A stretch of 64,000 bases of DNA from Parvibaculum sp. (GCA_030645235.1 JAUSMV010000030.1:1054001-1118000); one strand, 5' to 3'; shown: positions 18,334 to 27,396, counted from the first letter of the stretch. Notes: generated by a model not told the origin, from the sequence alone. Program-made: numbers and translations.

Positions 18334-18461
18334 ACTACGTTCCATCCTGCGTACAACAGCGTAAGGTTTTGCTAACCAATTTTCCTAACCTTTTGCATAC
18401 CCCTCACGGGCATAATGCAGTTCAAGTTTCAATAAGATGAGCATCAAGGATGGTGAACATC

Positions 18462-19034
18462 ATGAGCAGCAGTGTAATCGACGAAAGCGCAACCCTGACG
18501 GAGCTTGGTCCTGACCAGCTGCGTGTCCTCAACACGCTTATCATCGTTGACAACCTGCCGATGTTCCAGATTTTCCGGGGCGTGCTTGAAGAACTTGGCA
18601 TTCACAATGTCACCCATGGCCGCTCTGCACAGATTGCCATTCAGTCGCTGATGACCGAGCCGATTGATCTTGTTATCATTGATGATTATGCACCACTCGA
18701 CGGTGTCAAATTTCTCAATCTGCTGCGTAAGGGTTCAAACAAACTGCCCCATGCCGTGCCTGTCATGTTTGTGACCGCACGCGCTGAGCGCGAACGCATT
18801 GTTGCGGCGCGTGATGCCGGCGCCAGCGAAATAATGCTGAAGCCCTTCACCGCTGCCCAGCTTCTCGCCCGCCTCACGACGACAGTAAAGAAGCCGCGCC
18901 CCTTCGTTGAATCAAATGTCTATGTCGGCCCCGACCGTCGCCGACATGCTGCCGATTGCAACTCCGTCGAGCGCCGCAACAATGACCAGGGCAATGATCG
19001 CCGCCAAATGATAAATCCTGCGGTTCTCGACTGA
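18462..19034 (+). CDS. Receiver-only response regulator, diverged paralogue
   Basis: A 190-residue protein paralogous to the upstream regulator, with the same single receiver and the tail VYVGPDRRRH. One of the two acidic pocket residues is changed (D30-N31), and the loop after the phospho-acceptor D74 (IIDDYAPLDG) is one residue shorter; T105 and K127 are kept. Phosphorylation may therefore be altered. The ATG at 18462 is preferred because AAGGA is ten bases upstream; the track ATG at 18450 abuts that sequence. Confidence 0.83.
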   Translation: MSSSVIDESATLTELGPDQLRVLNTLIIVDNLPMFQIFRGVLEELGIHNVTHGRSAQIAIQSLMTEPIDLVIIDDYAPLDGVKFLNLLRKGSNKLPHAVPVMFVTARAERERIVAARDAGASEIMLKPFTAAQLLARLTTTVKKPRPFVESNVYVGPDRRRHAADCNSVERRNNDQGNDRRQMINPAVLD

Positions 19035-19037
19035 AAC

Positions 19038-20576
19038 TTACCTGCACGCATCCTTATAGGTCTCGCGCAGCAGGTTCTTCTGCACTTTCCCCATCGTGTT
19101 GCGCGGCAGGCTTTCGACAAAGAAAACACGCTTTGGCACTTTATAATTTGCCATCTTCTCCTTGACGCGTGCGATGAGTATCGCCTCATCAAGCATCTCA
19201 TCTTTGTTGAGCACAATCACAGCAACGCCTGCTTCGCCGAAATCACGATGTGCGACGCCGACAATCGCACTCTCCAAAACCTCCGGCATATCGTCAATAA
19301 GTTCCTCGATCTCTTTCGGGTACACATTGAAACCGCCGGAAATGATGAGATCTTTGGCGCGGCCCACAAGATGCACATAGCCGTCGGCATCGATAAGCGC
19401 GACGTCACCGGTTTTAAACCAGCAGCCCTCTGCAAATTCTTCCGCCGTCTTTTCCGGCATGCGCCAATAGCCCGAAAACACATTCTGCCCGCGCACCTGC
19501 AAATCACCGATCTCACCCGGACCACAGATCGTATCGTCACCCGCCACCACACGCGCCTCAACGCCGGGCAGCGGAAAGCCAACAGTTCCCGCACGCCGCT
19601 CGCCTATATACGGGTTCGACGTGTTCATCCCCGTCTCGGTCATGCCGTAGCGTTCCAGGATCGCCAAGCCCGTACGCGATTTGAACTCTTCAAACGTCTC
19701 GGCCAGCAACGGTGCCGAGCCGCTCGTAAAAAGTCGCATGTGAGAGACAAGTTTCTTGTCGAACTTCGGATCGTCGAGCAACCGTGTATAGAAAGTCGGC
19801 ACGCCCATAAAAACTGTTGCCTTCGGCAAATGCTCACGCACTTGGGCGGCATCAAACTTTGCCAGCCAGATCATCTTCGCGCCTGATAGAAGCGCCGTGT
19901 GGCAGGCCACAAAAAGCCCATGCGCATGAAAAATCGGCAATGCATGAAGCAACGTATCAGCCTCACTGAAAGCCCAGGCGTCACGCAGTGCCAAACCATT
20001 TGCCGCGAGATTGCCGTGACTTAGCATCGCGCCTTTAGGCTTGCCGGTTGTGCCCGACGTATAGAGGATCGCTGCCAAATCTTTGGACGCACAATCAACT
20101 GGTGGATGCGCCTCGCGCACGCGGGCCGCGCTTTCTGCAAATGTGCCGCGTCCGAGACCGTCAAGCGTCAACACCTGCATATGTCCGTGTCCCCGCGCGA
20201 TCTCCACCATCTCCGCCTCGCGGGCGGGATCACACACCATTAGAGCAGGTTCAGCATTGCCGACGAGATAATCGACCTCATCCGTCCGATAAGCAGTGTT
20301 CATCGGCAGAAAAACAAAACCGCCACGCAGGCAGGCGAGATAAAGAAACAGCGCCTCGGGTGATTTCTCAACCTGCACCGCCACGCGGTCTCCGCGCTTC
20401 AGGCGCAAATCCCCCATCAGGCTCGCATAGCGCGCGACGATGCTTTCAAGATCAATATAAGACCAACTCGCCCGCACCGTTTTCCCCAGCCCCGCGCGAT
20501 CGGGTGCTTCAAGCGCCACGCGTTTGCGGTCATCGGGAAAGGCAGATTGGAAGAGCGTGTAAAGCGAAGTCGGCAT
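19038..20576 (-). CDS. matB: Malonyl-CoA/acyl-CoA synthetase (MatB-like)
   Basis: An ANL-superfamily adenylating enzyme of 512 residues from the ATG at 20576. Motifs include YTSGTTGKPKGAMLSHGNL (P-loop), YGMTETGMN, TGDVALID and the C-terminal PRNTMGKVQKNLLR with the catalytic lysine. The length and these motifs best match malonyl-CoA synthetase, which makes malonyl-CoA from malonate, CoA and ATP. No malonate decarboxylase or transporter is adjacent, so the substrate is a family-level inference. The longer ORF start at 20741 adds 55 residues of unconvincing sequence. Confidence 0.82.
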   Translation of the reverse strand: MPTSLYTLFQSAFPDDRKRVALEAPDRAGLGKTVRASWSYIDLESIVARYASLMGDLRLKRGDRVAVQVEKSPEALFLYLACLRGGFVFLPMNTAYRTDEVDYLVGNAEPALMVCDPAREAEMVEIARGHGHMQVLTLDGLGRGTFAESAARVREAHPPVDCASKDLAAILYTSGTTGKPKGAMLSHGNLAANGLALRDAWAFSEADTLLHALPIFHAHGLFVACHTALLSGAKMIWLAKFDAAQVREHLPKATVFMGVPTFYTRLLDDPKFDKKLVSHMRLFTSGSAPLLAETFEEFKSRTGLAILERYGMTETGMNTSNPYIGERRAGTVGFPLPGVEARVVAGDDTICGPGEIGDLQVRGQNVFSGYWRMPEKTAEEFAEGCWFKTGDVALIDADGYVHLVGRAKDLIISGGFNVYPKEIEELIDDMPEVLESAIVGVAHRDFGEAGVAVIVLNKDEMLDEAILIARVKEKMANYKVPKRVFFVESLPRNTMGKVQKNLLRETYKDACR

Positions 20577-20604
20577 GAGTTCTAAAATCACGTGAATTAA
20601 GGTA

Positions 20605-21636
20605 CTACCAGCGGTTTTGCACTTCTTCGGCAAAACCCAAAAAGCGGCTGATCTCGAGTTTACGCCCGTCGTCCAAAACCACAAAGCCCGTGAAGTAACC
20701 AAAAACCTGATGCTGGATCGAACGCAGCAGCTTGATGTCAAAGGCCGCCGCGCGATCGATCACCGGCTCAAAGCGCATTTCAAAGCGCCCGTCATTGCTT
20801 GTGAAGCTCCATGACGCGCCATCAAACGTGCCTTGCTTTGAAGGCGGCGGCATATGGAACGTCACTTGATCGAGCTTATGCGCGCGGCCTTCATAGAAGA
20901 CCATATTTTCACTCGCCTTCGATGTGTCGCCGAACCCGTAGCCGATGTTGAAGCCGAAGCTCTTGCCGTCAACAAGGCCCGAAGCCGAACCCCAGTACCA
21001 AGTATTGTCATAGGTCCAGACACCACGCCCCCAGTCGAGCAGCCCAAACGATGCCGAAGGCTCGAACTCATAGGCCTTGCCGTCAAAGGTGATGCGCCCC
21101 GTCGCGCCCATACAGTTGATTTTCTGATTGTAATAGAACGCGCGCGGATTGCTCTGAAACGGCGTCGCGATCACCATGCGGTCCATCTCTGGTTGGCTCA
21201 GATGTATCTCGCCTTTCAGTCCCTTACCGCCCGCAAATTTAGGCGCGTCGATCAACAGCACGCGTCCGCCTTTGACATGATGAAAGGCAATGGCCATGTC
21301 GCCATGTTCGGCGACAACGTCGCCCGCATCTGCACTTTCGGGCAGGCCCAATGTTCCACGCGGAAAAGCGATCATCGGCCCTTCGGTGAAGGTGCGGGGA
21401 GAACGGAAATCCAGCCATGAGGCCGAGAGCAATCCCATATAGGAATTGTCAGCAATAGTCAGCGCAAGACCGAACTCATCGTTCGTCACACAGTAGTAAT
21501 CCCACTCCTTGATGCGATACCACGGCGCTTTGATCGCGCCACGGCGATAGCGCTTCACCTCTGCCGTCGCGTAACCGGCCTCAGCCACCGCGCCATTTGC
21601 GTCAAGCAAGTCGCCTGCGCTCAATTTGTGTTGCAC
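20605..21636 (-). CDS. DUF2804 domain-containing protein
   Basis: A 343-residue protein rich in aromatic residues and beta strands (WGRGVWTYDNTWYWGSASG, FNIGYGFGD). It matches DUF2804, a family seen in lipid-metabolising bacteria whose function I do not know. There is no signal peptide. The start is a GTG at 21636 (VQHKLSAGDLLDANG), which fits the usual N-terminus. It lies between matB and the PAP2 gene in the same orientation, with short gaps that suggest cotranscription. Confidence 0.75.
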   Translation of the reverse strand: MQHKLSAGDLLDANGAVAEAGYATAEVKRYRRGAIKAPWYRIKEWDYYCVTNDEFGLALTIADNSYMGLLSASWLDFRSPRTFTEGPMIAFPRGTLGLPESADAGDVVAEHGDMAIAFHHVKGGRVLLIDAPKFAGGKGLKGEIHLSQPEMDRMVIATPFQSNPRAFYYNQKINCMGATGRITFDGKAYEFEPSASFGLLDWGRGVWTYDNTWYWGSASGLVDGKSFGFNIGYGFGDTSKASENMVFYEGRAHKLDQVTFHMPPPSKQGTFDGASWSFTSNDGRFEMRFEPVIDRAAAFDIKLLRSIQHQVFGYFTGFVVLDDGRKLEISRFLGFAEEVQNRW

Positions 21637-21654
21637 GCGTTTCTCAGCCTCCGG

Positions 21655-22278
21655 TCACGGTCCATGTCCTGACGCTCTGCTATCCCACATGGCCTTGCTC
21701 ATCAAGGCTGTTGTTGCCCCAAGGAATAATCCACCAATCGTATCGGCCACAAAATGCCATCCGATAAGGACAAGCCCCGCCATAACCGCGAGTGTCACCA
21801 AACCCGACACAATCCGCAGACGCGGATGGCAAAGACCGATCACGATCATCACAGACGCAATCATCGCCGAATGGCCGGACGGATATGCCGTCGCATAACC
21901 ACCGTGAAACGGCACGAAACCATATTGGCTGGGTTCGGCAAAAAGCTTTGATGTCTCGATACGTCCGAAAGCAGGTTTCAGCAAGAAGAAAAATGCAGCG
22001 AGCGACCACATCAGACTGTTCGATGCGATGAGCGAAGTTTCCAACCAACGCGGTCGCACGCGTCCCGCAAAAGCGTAGAAACCACCGATGAGCAACGCGA
22101 GCGCACCGAGCGGAACGAGCAGGAGCACAAGGTCTTCAAACTGCTTGATCGGTCCCCGTGCAAAAGGATGCGCATGCACCCAGTTAGCGACGGGAAGATC
22201 GATAAACTGCACCGACAGATAAGACGCGACACCCGTCGCCACAAGCGCACCAAACCATTTTGTGATTTTTGAAGCCAT
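21655..22278 (-). CDS. PAP2-family phosphatase
   Basis: A 207-residue integral membrane protein with the type 2 phosphatidic acid phosphatase signature. The first motif is weak (KPAFGR), but YPSGHSAM and GWHFVADTIGG carry the catalytic histidines of motifs two and three. It likely removes phosphate from a lipid phosphate on the periplasmic face. The ATG at 22278 is preceded by GGGGGGATC. The longer ORF (22341) would extend toward the tRNA gene and lacks a family match. Confidence 0.82.
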   Translation of the reverse strand: MASKITKWFGALVATGVASYLSVQFIDLPVANWVHAHPFARGPIKQFEDLVLLLVPLGALALLIGGFYAFAGRVRPRWLETSLIASNSLMWSLAAFFFLLKPAFGRIETSKLFAEPSQYGFVPFHGGYATAYPSGHSAMIASVMIVIGLCHPRLRIVSGLVTLAVMAGLVLIGWHFVADTIGGLFLGATTALMSKAMWDSRASGHGP

Positions 22279-22346
22279 GATGATCCCCCCAGAGTTTTCC
22301 CGTGGGAAATCTAGCGCGATTCTCACAGCCTGGTGGGTCATGAAAT

Positions 22347-22420
22347 TGGAGCGGGTGAAGGGAATCGAACCCTCGTCACTTGCTTGGGAAGCAAAAGCTC
22401 TACCATTGAGCTACACCCGC
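22347..22420 (-). tRNA. tRNA-Gly (anticodon CCC)
   Basis: The minus strand reads GCGGGTGTAGCTCAATGGTA, with a complete cloverleaf. The 7-bp acceptor stem is GCGGGTG/CACCCGC, the anticodon loop TTCCCAA gives anticodon CCC, the T arm has GGTTCGATTCC, and the discriminator T is followed by an encoded CCA (complement of 22347-22349). The 74-base length is normal. It decodes GGG glycine codons. Confidence 0.95.
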
Positions 22421-22580
22421 TGACCAAGCTTTAGTAGCCTCTCCGGCGTGCTTTAGGCAAGCCTTTGGCAGCGCCTAAAACGATCAAACTGAGGGTTTCC
22501 CTTCTATGCCGCCGCCCTTTATGTTTGGGCTGAGGTCGGACGGGTAAATGTCCGGCACTTGATCTGCATAGTGGGGGCTT

Positions 22581-23471
22581 ATGGCGGATATGTTGCGACC
22601 TTTAAATGAAACGCGCACCAATGCTTTTTCGCAGGCGGGCGAAGACGGGGTGCTTGCCGAAATTTTCGACCGGCTCAACATTGCGCAAGGTTCGTTCTGC
22701 GAGTTCGGCGCATGGGACGGTCAGCACCTGTCCAACACCTTTGCCTTTTACAACAAAGGCTGGAACGGCGTTTACATCGAGGGTAACGAAGCCCGCTTTG
22801 CGGACCTGACCCGCAATATCACACGCCCCGGCACCGACAATTTTTGTGCATGGGTGCGCACAGAAGGCGTCACCTCGCTCGACGCATTGCTTGCCAAAAG
22901 TCATGTCGCCAAAACAGGGGTACTCGATCTTCTCTCCATCGATATTGATTCAGACGATCTCGCCATCTGGAAGTCGCTTAAAAATTTCCGCCCCAAAGTC
23001 GTCATCATCGAAATCAATCCGACGATCCCGATTGACGTTTATTTTGAGAATCCGCAAGGCCAGTTTTTGGGAAACTCCGCGCGCTCAACTTATGAGTTTG
23101 CACGAAGCCAAGATTACGGTCTCGTCGCCACCACCGCCTGCAATATGATTTTCATTGATCTGCGACTTCCCCATCAGCCTTTGCCGATCCTTGAGCTCAC
23201 CGACCCGACGCTTACTTTCGGCACACGCTATTTCTTCGGCTTTGACGGTTCGCTCATTGTAAAGGGCGCCAACGATCAGGGCGCTCACATGATCCCCGAC
23301 ATTATCCGCGTGCCGTGGAACGGTGCCCGCTTTGCCCAGCCCGTGGCAAAGTCATTTCGCTCAACCTCGCAAGGCAAATGGACACGCCGCTTCTGGCATT
23401 TCTTCTCGCGCATTCGCCTGACGCTTATGCATCCCATCGCCGCGCTCACCGGCAGCGTGCATCGTTCTTAA
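22581..23471 (+). CDS. FkbM-like methyltransferase
   Basis: A 296-residue protein with the SAM-binding motif FCEFGAWDGQHLSNT and a second motif LLSIDIDSDDLAIW, as found in FkbM-type or related class I methyltransferases. VVIIEINPTIPIDVYF lies in the next strand. The substrate may be a sugar or lipid hydroxyl, but no glycan cluster surrounds it. It reads toward lrgB, and the two stop codons share the bases TTAA. Confidence 0.75.
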   Translation: MADMLRPLNETRTNAFSQAGEDGVLAEIFDRLNIAQGSFCEFGAWDGQHLSNTFAFYNKGWNGVYIEGNEARFADLTRNITRPGTDNFCAWVRTEGVTSLDALLAKSHVAKTGVLDLLSIDIDSDDLAIWKSLKNFRPKVVIIEINPTIPIDVYFENPQGQFLGNSARSTYEFARSQDYGLVATTACNMIFIDLRLPHQPLPILELTDPTLTFGTRYFFGFDGSLIVKGANDQGAHMIPDIIRVPWNGARFAQPVAKSFRSTSQGKWTRRFWHFFSRIRLTLMHPIAALTGSVHRS

Positions 23472-24190
23472 GCGAAATAAAGCCACAGCAGCGGCAAGAC
23501 GATCGCCGTGATGATGCCGTTCAATGTCATGCCGACACCTGCGAATGTACCGGTCAGCATGCTCTCCTGAAAGGCACGCGCCGTGCCGATACCGCCAGCG
23601 GCCACACCAAAGGCAAAGCCGCGCGCACGCTCGTCTTTGATGCCGACAAGCCTGAACAAAAATGCGGCTGACACCGCACCGATGATGCCGGTGAAAATAA
23701 CAAAGGCCGCGGTCAGCTCCGGTATGCCGCCGATCTCGCGCGCAATACCCATCGCAATCGGCGTTGTTACGGTCTTGGGCGCAAGAGAGCGCACCGTCTC
23801 GATGCTTGCACCTAGCATATGCCCGATGACGATGGACGAGACGACGGCCACAACTGATCCAGCGACGAGCGCCAGGGCCATAGGTCGCCACGCCGCCCGC
23901 ACATGAGAAAAATTGATGTAAAGCGGCACGGCAAGCGCCACCGTTGCGGGACCGAGCAGCCACAGCAACCAAAAGCCGCCCAACGCGTAATGCGACACAG
24001 GCACATCAAAGAAGTAGAGCAGCGCCATGATCGGCAAAGCGGCCACAAGCACGGAATTCACCAGCGGATTGCCGCCGCTCTTTTGCTGCAAGCGACGCGC
24101 GACAACATAAAGTGCGATGGTGAGCAAGAGCCAGAATGTCCCTTCGCCGACTTCCGACCAGTCAATAAGCTGAAAACCGATATCGCTCAT
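23468..24190 (-). CDS. lrgB: LrgB family membrane protein
   Basis: A 240-residue multi-pass membrane protein starting MSDIGFQLIDWSEVGEGTFW. The LrgB/CidB signature SLAPKTVTTPIAMGIAREIGG is followed by GVAAGGIGTARAF. The LrgAB pair is linked to murein hydrolase control and, in several bacteria, to pyruvate or glycolate transport. The true start is at 24190, overlapping the lrgA stop by four bases (ATGA). The track ORF begins upstream only because it stays open inside lrgA. Confidence 0.92.
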   Translation of the reverse strand: MSDIGFQLIDWSEVGEGTFWLLLTIALYVVARRLQQKSGGNPLVNSVLVAALPIMALLYFFDVPVSHYALGGFWLLWLLGPATVALAVPLYINFSHVRAAWRPMALALVAGSVVAVVSSIVIGHMLGASIETVRSLAPKTVTTPIAMGIAREIGGIPELTAAFVIFTGIIGAVSAAFLFRLVGIKDERARGFAFGVAAGGIGTARAFQESMLTGTFAGVGMTLNGIITAIVLPLLWLYFA

Positions 24191-24567
24191 GAGCGCTTCC
24201 CCGCTGCCCAGCGAAAGGTGAGGGCTGCCGCAATCGTTGCGAGAAATGTGCTGACAAAGAGCGTCACCACAATGGGCCAGAAGTCGCGCGCGACGAGCGC
24301 CAGATAGCCCATGACACCAACACCCGCAGGCACATAAAGCAGGTTGAGATGGCCGAGCAAATACAGCGACACGTCGTTCACGGCGTCGGGTACGCGGCGC
24401 AGCGCGAACAATCCAGCAAGCAAAATCAAGATACCGATGACCGTGCCGGGTACGGGCAATCCCGCGCCCCATGCCACAAGATTGCCAAGCTCAAGGCAGA
24501 GCACGAGCACCACAAACCCAAGCACCCATGAGCCGATCCGCCGCGCGCTGGGTCGCCCGCCCGCCAT
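24187..24567 (-). CDS. lrgA: LrgA/CidA family membrane protein
   Basis: A 126-residue protein with four predicted membrane helices. LGNLVAWGAGLPVPGTVIGILILL is the conserved part of the CidA/LrgA holin-like family, and LLYVPAGVGVMGY is the second landmark. It is translationally coupled to lrgB. The gene starts four bases after the dcd stop, so dcd-lrgA-lrgB may be transcribed together. Confidence 0.9.
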   Translation of the reverse strand: MAGGRPSARRIGSWVLGFVVLVLCLELGNLVAWGAGLPVPGTVIGILILLAGLFALRRVPDAVNDVSLYLLGHLNLLYVPAGVGVMGYLALVARDFWPIVVTLFVSTFLATIAAALTFRWAAGKRS

Positions 24568-24570
24568 CGC

Positions 24571-25728
24571 TCAGAGGGCTTTGAAATGTTTGGAGAGCTT
24601 CAAGCCCTGACGCTGATAATTCGATCCGAGCCCTGCGCCATATAGGACCAATGGCCGGTCGGTGAGGCGCTCCAGCACGAAACGGCCGATGATCTGCCCA
24701 TGTTCGAGAATAAACGGTACTTCATGGCTGCGCACTTCAAGCACAATACGGCTGCCCGCCCCGCCCGCTTCACGCGCGCCAAAACCCGGATCAAAGAAGC
24801 CCGCGTAATGCACGCGAAACTCACCAACCAGCGGATTGTAAGCAACCATTTCAGCGGCATGCGTCGCGGGGATTTGCAGCGCCTCGCGCGAGGCCAGAAT
24901 GTAAAATTCGTCAGGATCGAGAATAAGCCCCTTGCCGGGCCGCACTTTCACAGGGTCCCAGAAATCCAGCACATCATATTCGCCGATCTTATCGACATCG
25001 ATCACGCCCGAATGGCGCTTGGCGCGGTATCCGACGATGTCGTGCTCTTTGTCCGGCGTGAGATTGACTGTGAGCGCAATGCCGCCGTCAATGTCAGCTT
25101 CGCCATCAACCAATTTGATCTCATCATGCAAGCGGCGCATTTCCGCGTCCGTGCTCGTATGCGAGCCGCGGCGAAAGCGGATTTGTGCGAGGCGCGATCC
25201 GGGTCGCACGAGAATGGGAAAAGTCCGCGGGGAAATTTCGAGAAACAAATGTCCCTTATAGCCCGCGACAACCTGATCGAACTCCGTGCCAAAATCGGTG
25301 ATGACGCGCGTGAAGACATCCAGCCGGCCCGTCGAGCTCTTCGGGTTTGCCGACGCCGATGTGCGTTCCGACAGTGCAAGCGCTTCCACGAGCGGCACAA
25401 GATAGACGCAGCCGGTTTCCAGCACCGCCCCGCCCGTCAGATCGATTTTATGTAGCGTCAGATCCTCAACACATTCCATGACACCGCGCGTCGGTCCGGG
25501 CAGAAAGCTCGCACGCAGGCGATAGGCGGTAGCGCTCAAACGCAGGTCAAGGCTCGCAGGCTGGATCTGATTGGCGTCAAGCTCACGCGTGCCCCAGATC
25601 TCCTGCTCACGGATCATCGCCTCAATGCCGTGCGCAGGCAGAATGCCGGTGGCATGCAACTGCCCCGGGCCGCGCCGAATTTCGAGCCCGTCATGGTTCG
25701 GGAAAAGATCATCCGCCGATTTCGTCAT
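24571..25728 (-). CDS. dcd: 2'-deoxycytidine 5'-triphosphate deaminase, double-domain form
   Basis: A 385-residue protein made of two dUTPase/DCD-like halves, the form found in alphaproteobacteria, rather than the roughly 190-residue enzyme of enterics. The first half has ASLDLRLSATAYRLRASFLPG and the second GLILDPDEFYILASREALQIP and RVHYAGFFDPGFG. It converts dCTP to dUTP for thymidylate synthesis. The ATG at 25728 (MTKSADDLFP) fits the family start; the track start at 25758 adds ten residues. Confidence 0.9.
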   Translation of the reverse strand: MTKSADDLFPNHDGLEIRRGPGQLHATGILPAHGIEAMIREQEIWGTRELDANQIQPASLDLRLSATAYRLRASFLPGPTRGVMECVEDLTLHKIDLTGGAVLETGCVYLVPLVEALALSERTSASANPKSSTGRLDVFTRVITDFGTEFDQVVAGYKGHLFLEISPRTFPILVRPGSRLAQIRFRRGSHTSTDAEMRRLHDEIKLVDGEADIDGGIALTVNLTPDKEHDIVGYRAKRHSGVIDVDKIGEYDVLDFWDPVKVRPGKGLILDPDEFYILASREALQIPATHAAEMVAYNPLVGEFRVHYAGFFDPGFGAREAGGAGSRIVLEVRSHEVPFILEHGQIIGRFVLERLTDRPLVLYGAGLGSNYQRQGLKLSKHFKAL

Positions 25729-25828
25729 GTCTCGCCTTTGTCCGGTCCGGTCCAACAAACCGGTCGCCCGTTATAAGTCCCCTCCGCGCGCCCGCAAAGC
25801 CCTGAAAACAGGCTTTCCCCAGCCCCGC

Positions 25829-25858
25829 TTGACGGCCCGCCCCCTCTCGCACTAGATT
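25829..25858 (+). promoter_or_regulatory. Candidate sigma70 promoter for the SAM-II/metZ transcript
   Basis: TTGACG (25829-25834) and TAGATT (25853-25858) are separated by 18 bases. Transcription would begin near 25865, a few bases before the riboswitch aptamer, which is the spacing expected for a leader RNA. Confidence 0.6.
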
Positions 25859-25871
25859 TCCCACCACTGAC

Positions 25872-25928
25872 CCCGTGGTGATTTGAGCCGACCGGCTTGC
25901 GGCCACGTTAAATAAATCGCTAAAGGGT
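25872..25928 (+). promoter_or_regulatory. SAM-II riboswitch aptamer
   Basis: The stretch CGTGGTGATTTGAGCC, then CGGCTTGC, CCACGTTAAATAAATCGC and TAAAGGG, matches the SAM-II (metA motif) consensus. P1 forms between CGTGG (25874-25878) and CCACG (25903-25907), and GATTT pairs with AAATC to make the pseudoknot. SAM-II senses S-adenosylmethionine and lies before methionine synthesis genes in alphaproteobacteria. Here it precedes metZ. Confidence 0.92.
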
Positions 25929-25939
25929 CGGGTGGTTTC

Positions 25940-25971
25940 AAACCCCGGTCCTTTACAGGTCGGGGTTTTTT
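25940..25971 (+). terminator. Intrinsic terminator of the SAM-II expression platform
   Basis: AAACCCCG (25940-25947) pairs with CGGGGTTT (25961-25968), and six T residues run from 25966. The 5' arm can alternatively pair with AAAGGGTCGGGTGG, just upstream at 25922-25935, as an antiterminator. When SAM is bound the AAAGG segment should be held near the aptamer, favouring termination. Confidence 0.85.
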
Positions 25972-26028
25972 GTATTTTCGGCCTCCCCACGCGGGAACCG
26001 GCCCTCAAGGCAGACGCAGGTGAACACC

Positions 26029-27207
26029 ATGACCAAGACCCTCAGGCCCAAAACAGCCCTTGTGCATGGCGGAACGATGCGCAGCCAGTTCGGCGAGACG
26101 AGCGAGGCGCTCTTCCTCACGTCGGGCTATGTCTATGAGACCATGGAAGCAGCGGTGAAACGTTTCACCAATGAAGAGCCGGGCTTCATCTATTCGCGCT
26201 TTGCCAATCCGACGATCCGCATGTTTGAAGAGCGCATGACGCTGCTTGAAGGTGCGGGCGATGCGCGCGCAACTGCCACCGGAATGGCGGCCGTGACCGC
26301 GGCGCTTCTGTGCTGCCTCAAGTCAGGCGACCATGTGCTCTCCTCACAGGCACTCTTTGGCTCCTGCCGCTTTGTTATCGAAGAGCTGCTGCCGCGCTAT
26401 GGCATCACCTCGACGCTTGTTGACGGCCGTGATCTCAAAGCATGGAAAGCCGCGATCCGCCCCAATACCAAGATCGTCTTTCTGGAATCACCGTCCAATC
26501 CGACGCTCGAAATCATCGACGTGCGCGCGGTCGCAGACATCGCGCACTCGGTCGGCGCGCTCCTGATGGTTGATAATGTGTTTGCCACCCCCATCCTCCA
26601 GCGCCCGCTGGAACTCGGTGCTGACATCGTCGTCTATTCCGCGACCAAACATATCGACGGTCAGGGTCGCTGCCTTGGCGGTGTGATCTTGTCGTCGAAA
26701 GAATGGATCGCCGACAATCTGCATAATTTCATGCGCCAGACGGGCCCCTCCATCAGCCCGTTCAATGCCTGGGTAATGCTCAAGAGCCTTGAGACGCTTG
26801 ATCTCAGAGTGCGCGAACATTCGCGCAATGCGGAAGCGGTTGCCAACTTCCTTGAGACGCATCCCAAGATCGCCCGCGTACTCTATCCCACGCTGGCATC
26901 CCACCCGCAGCACAAGCTCGCCATGAGCCAGATGAACATGGGCGGCGGCATTGTCGCTTTCGACGTTGCAGGCGGACAGGCGGGCACGTTCCGGTTTGCC
27001 AATGCGCTAAAAGTCATCAAGATTTCCAATAATCTCGGAGACTCAAAAAGCCTCATCACGCACCCTGCGACAACAACGCATCAGCGCCTGACCGAAGAGC
27101 AGCGCGCCGAAGTCGGCATCAATGCAGGCACGGTGCGACTTTCGGTCGGTTTGGAGGATGTTCAGGACCTGATAGAAGATCTGAACGCCGCACTTATCCA
27201 CGCTTAA
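26029..27207 (+). CDS. metZ: O-succinylhomoserine sulfhydrylase
   Basis: A PLP-dependent Cys/Met metabolism enzyme of 392 residues. MetZ makes homocysteine directly from O-succinylhomoserine and sulfide. Motifs include YSRFANPTIRMFEERM, the PLP lysine in VVYSATKHIDGQGRCLGG, and SLGGAESLI-like GDSKSLITHPATTTH near the C-terminus. The start is the ATG at 26029 (MTKTLRPKTALVHGG), with AGGTGA upstream; the GTG at 26020 is less likely. It is controlled by the SAM-II riboswitch about 100 bases upstream. Confidence 0.94.
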   Translation: MTKTLRPKTALVHGGTMRSQFGETSEALFLTSGYVYETMEAAVKRFTNEEPGFIYSRFANPTIRMFEERMTLLEGAGDARATATGMAAVTAALLCCLKSGDHVLSSQALFGSCRFVIEELLPRYGITSTLVDGRDLKAWKAAIRPNTKIVFLESPSNPTLEIIDVRAVADIAHSVGALLMVDNVFATPILQRPLELGADIVVYSATKHIDGQGRCLGGVILSSKEWIADNLHNFMRQTGPSISPFNAWVMLKSLETLDLRVREHSRNAEAVANFLETHPKIARVLYPTLASHPQHKLAMSQMNMGGGIVAFDVAGGQAGTFRFANALKVIKISNNLGDSKSLITHPATTTHQRLTEEQRAEVGINAGTVRLSVGLEDVQDLIEDLNAALIHA

Positions 27208-27396
27208 AGCGCTCATTAATCTTTTCAGCGCCTATCTATTAAGGGTGGATTAGCGCCTGATTGGTATTGTCATCAATTGAAGCGGCTATTTTGCGCAGCC
27301 GTTTGTGAGTAAGTCTCTCGCGTGTTGATGGCAAAGCCAGAAGGTCGCGTCGTCGGCACGGATCACATCTAACGTCGCATTCGGGCAGGAAAGCCA

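Noticed and set aside
23468-24472. Full 334-codon version of the lrgB ORF
   Set aside because: The first 94 codons only read through lrgA in another frame; the coupled ATG at 24190 gives the normal family length.
24700-25455. 251-codon plus-strand ORF opposite dcd
   Set aside because: Shadow of dcd; Arg/His-rich composition typical of antisense frames.
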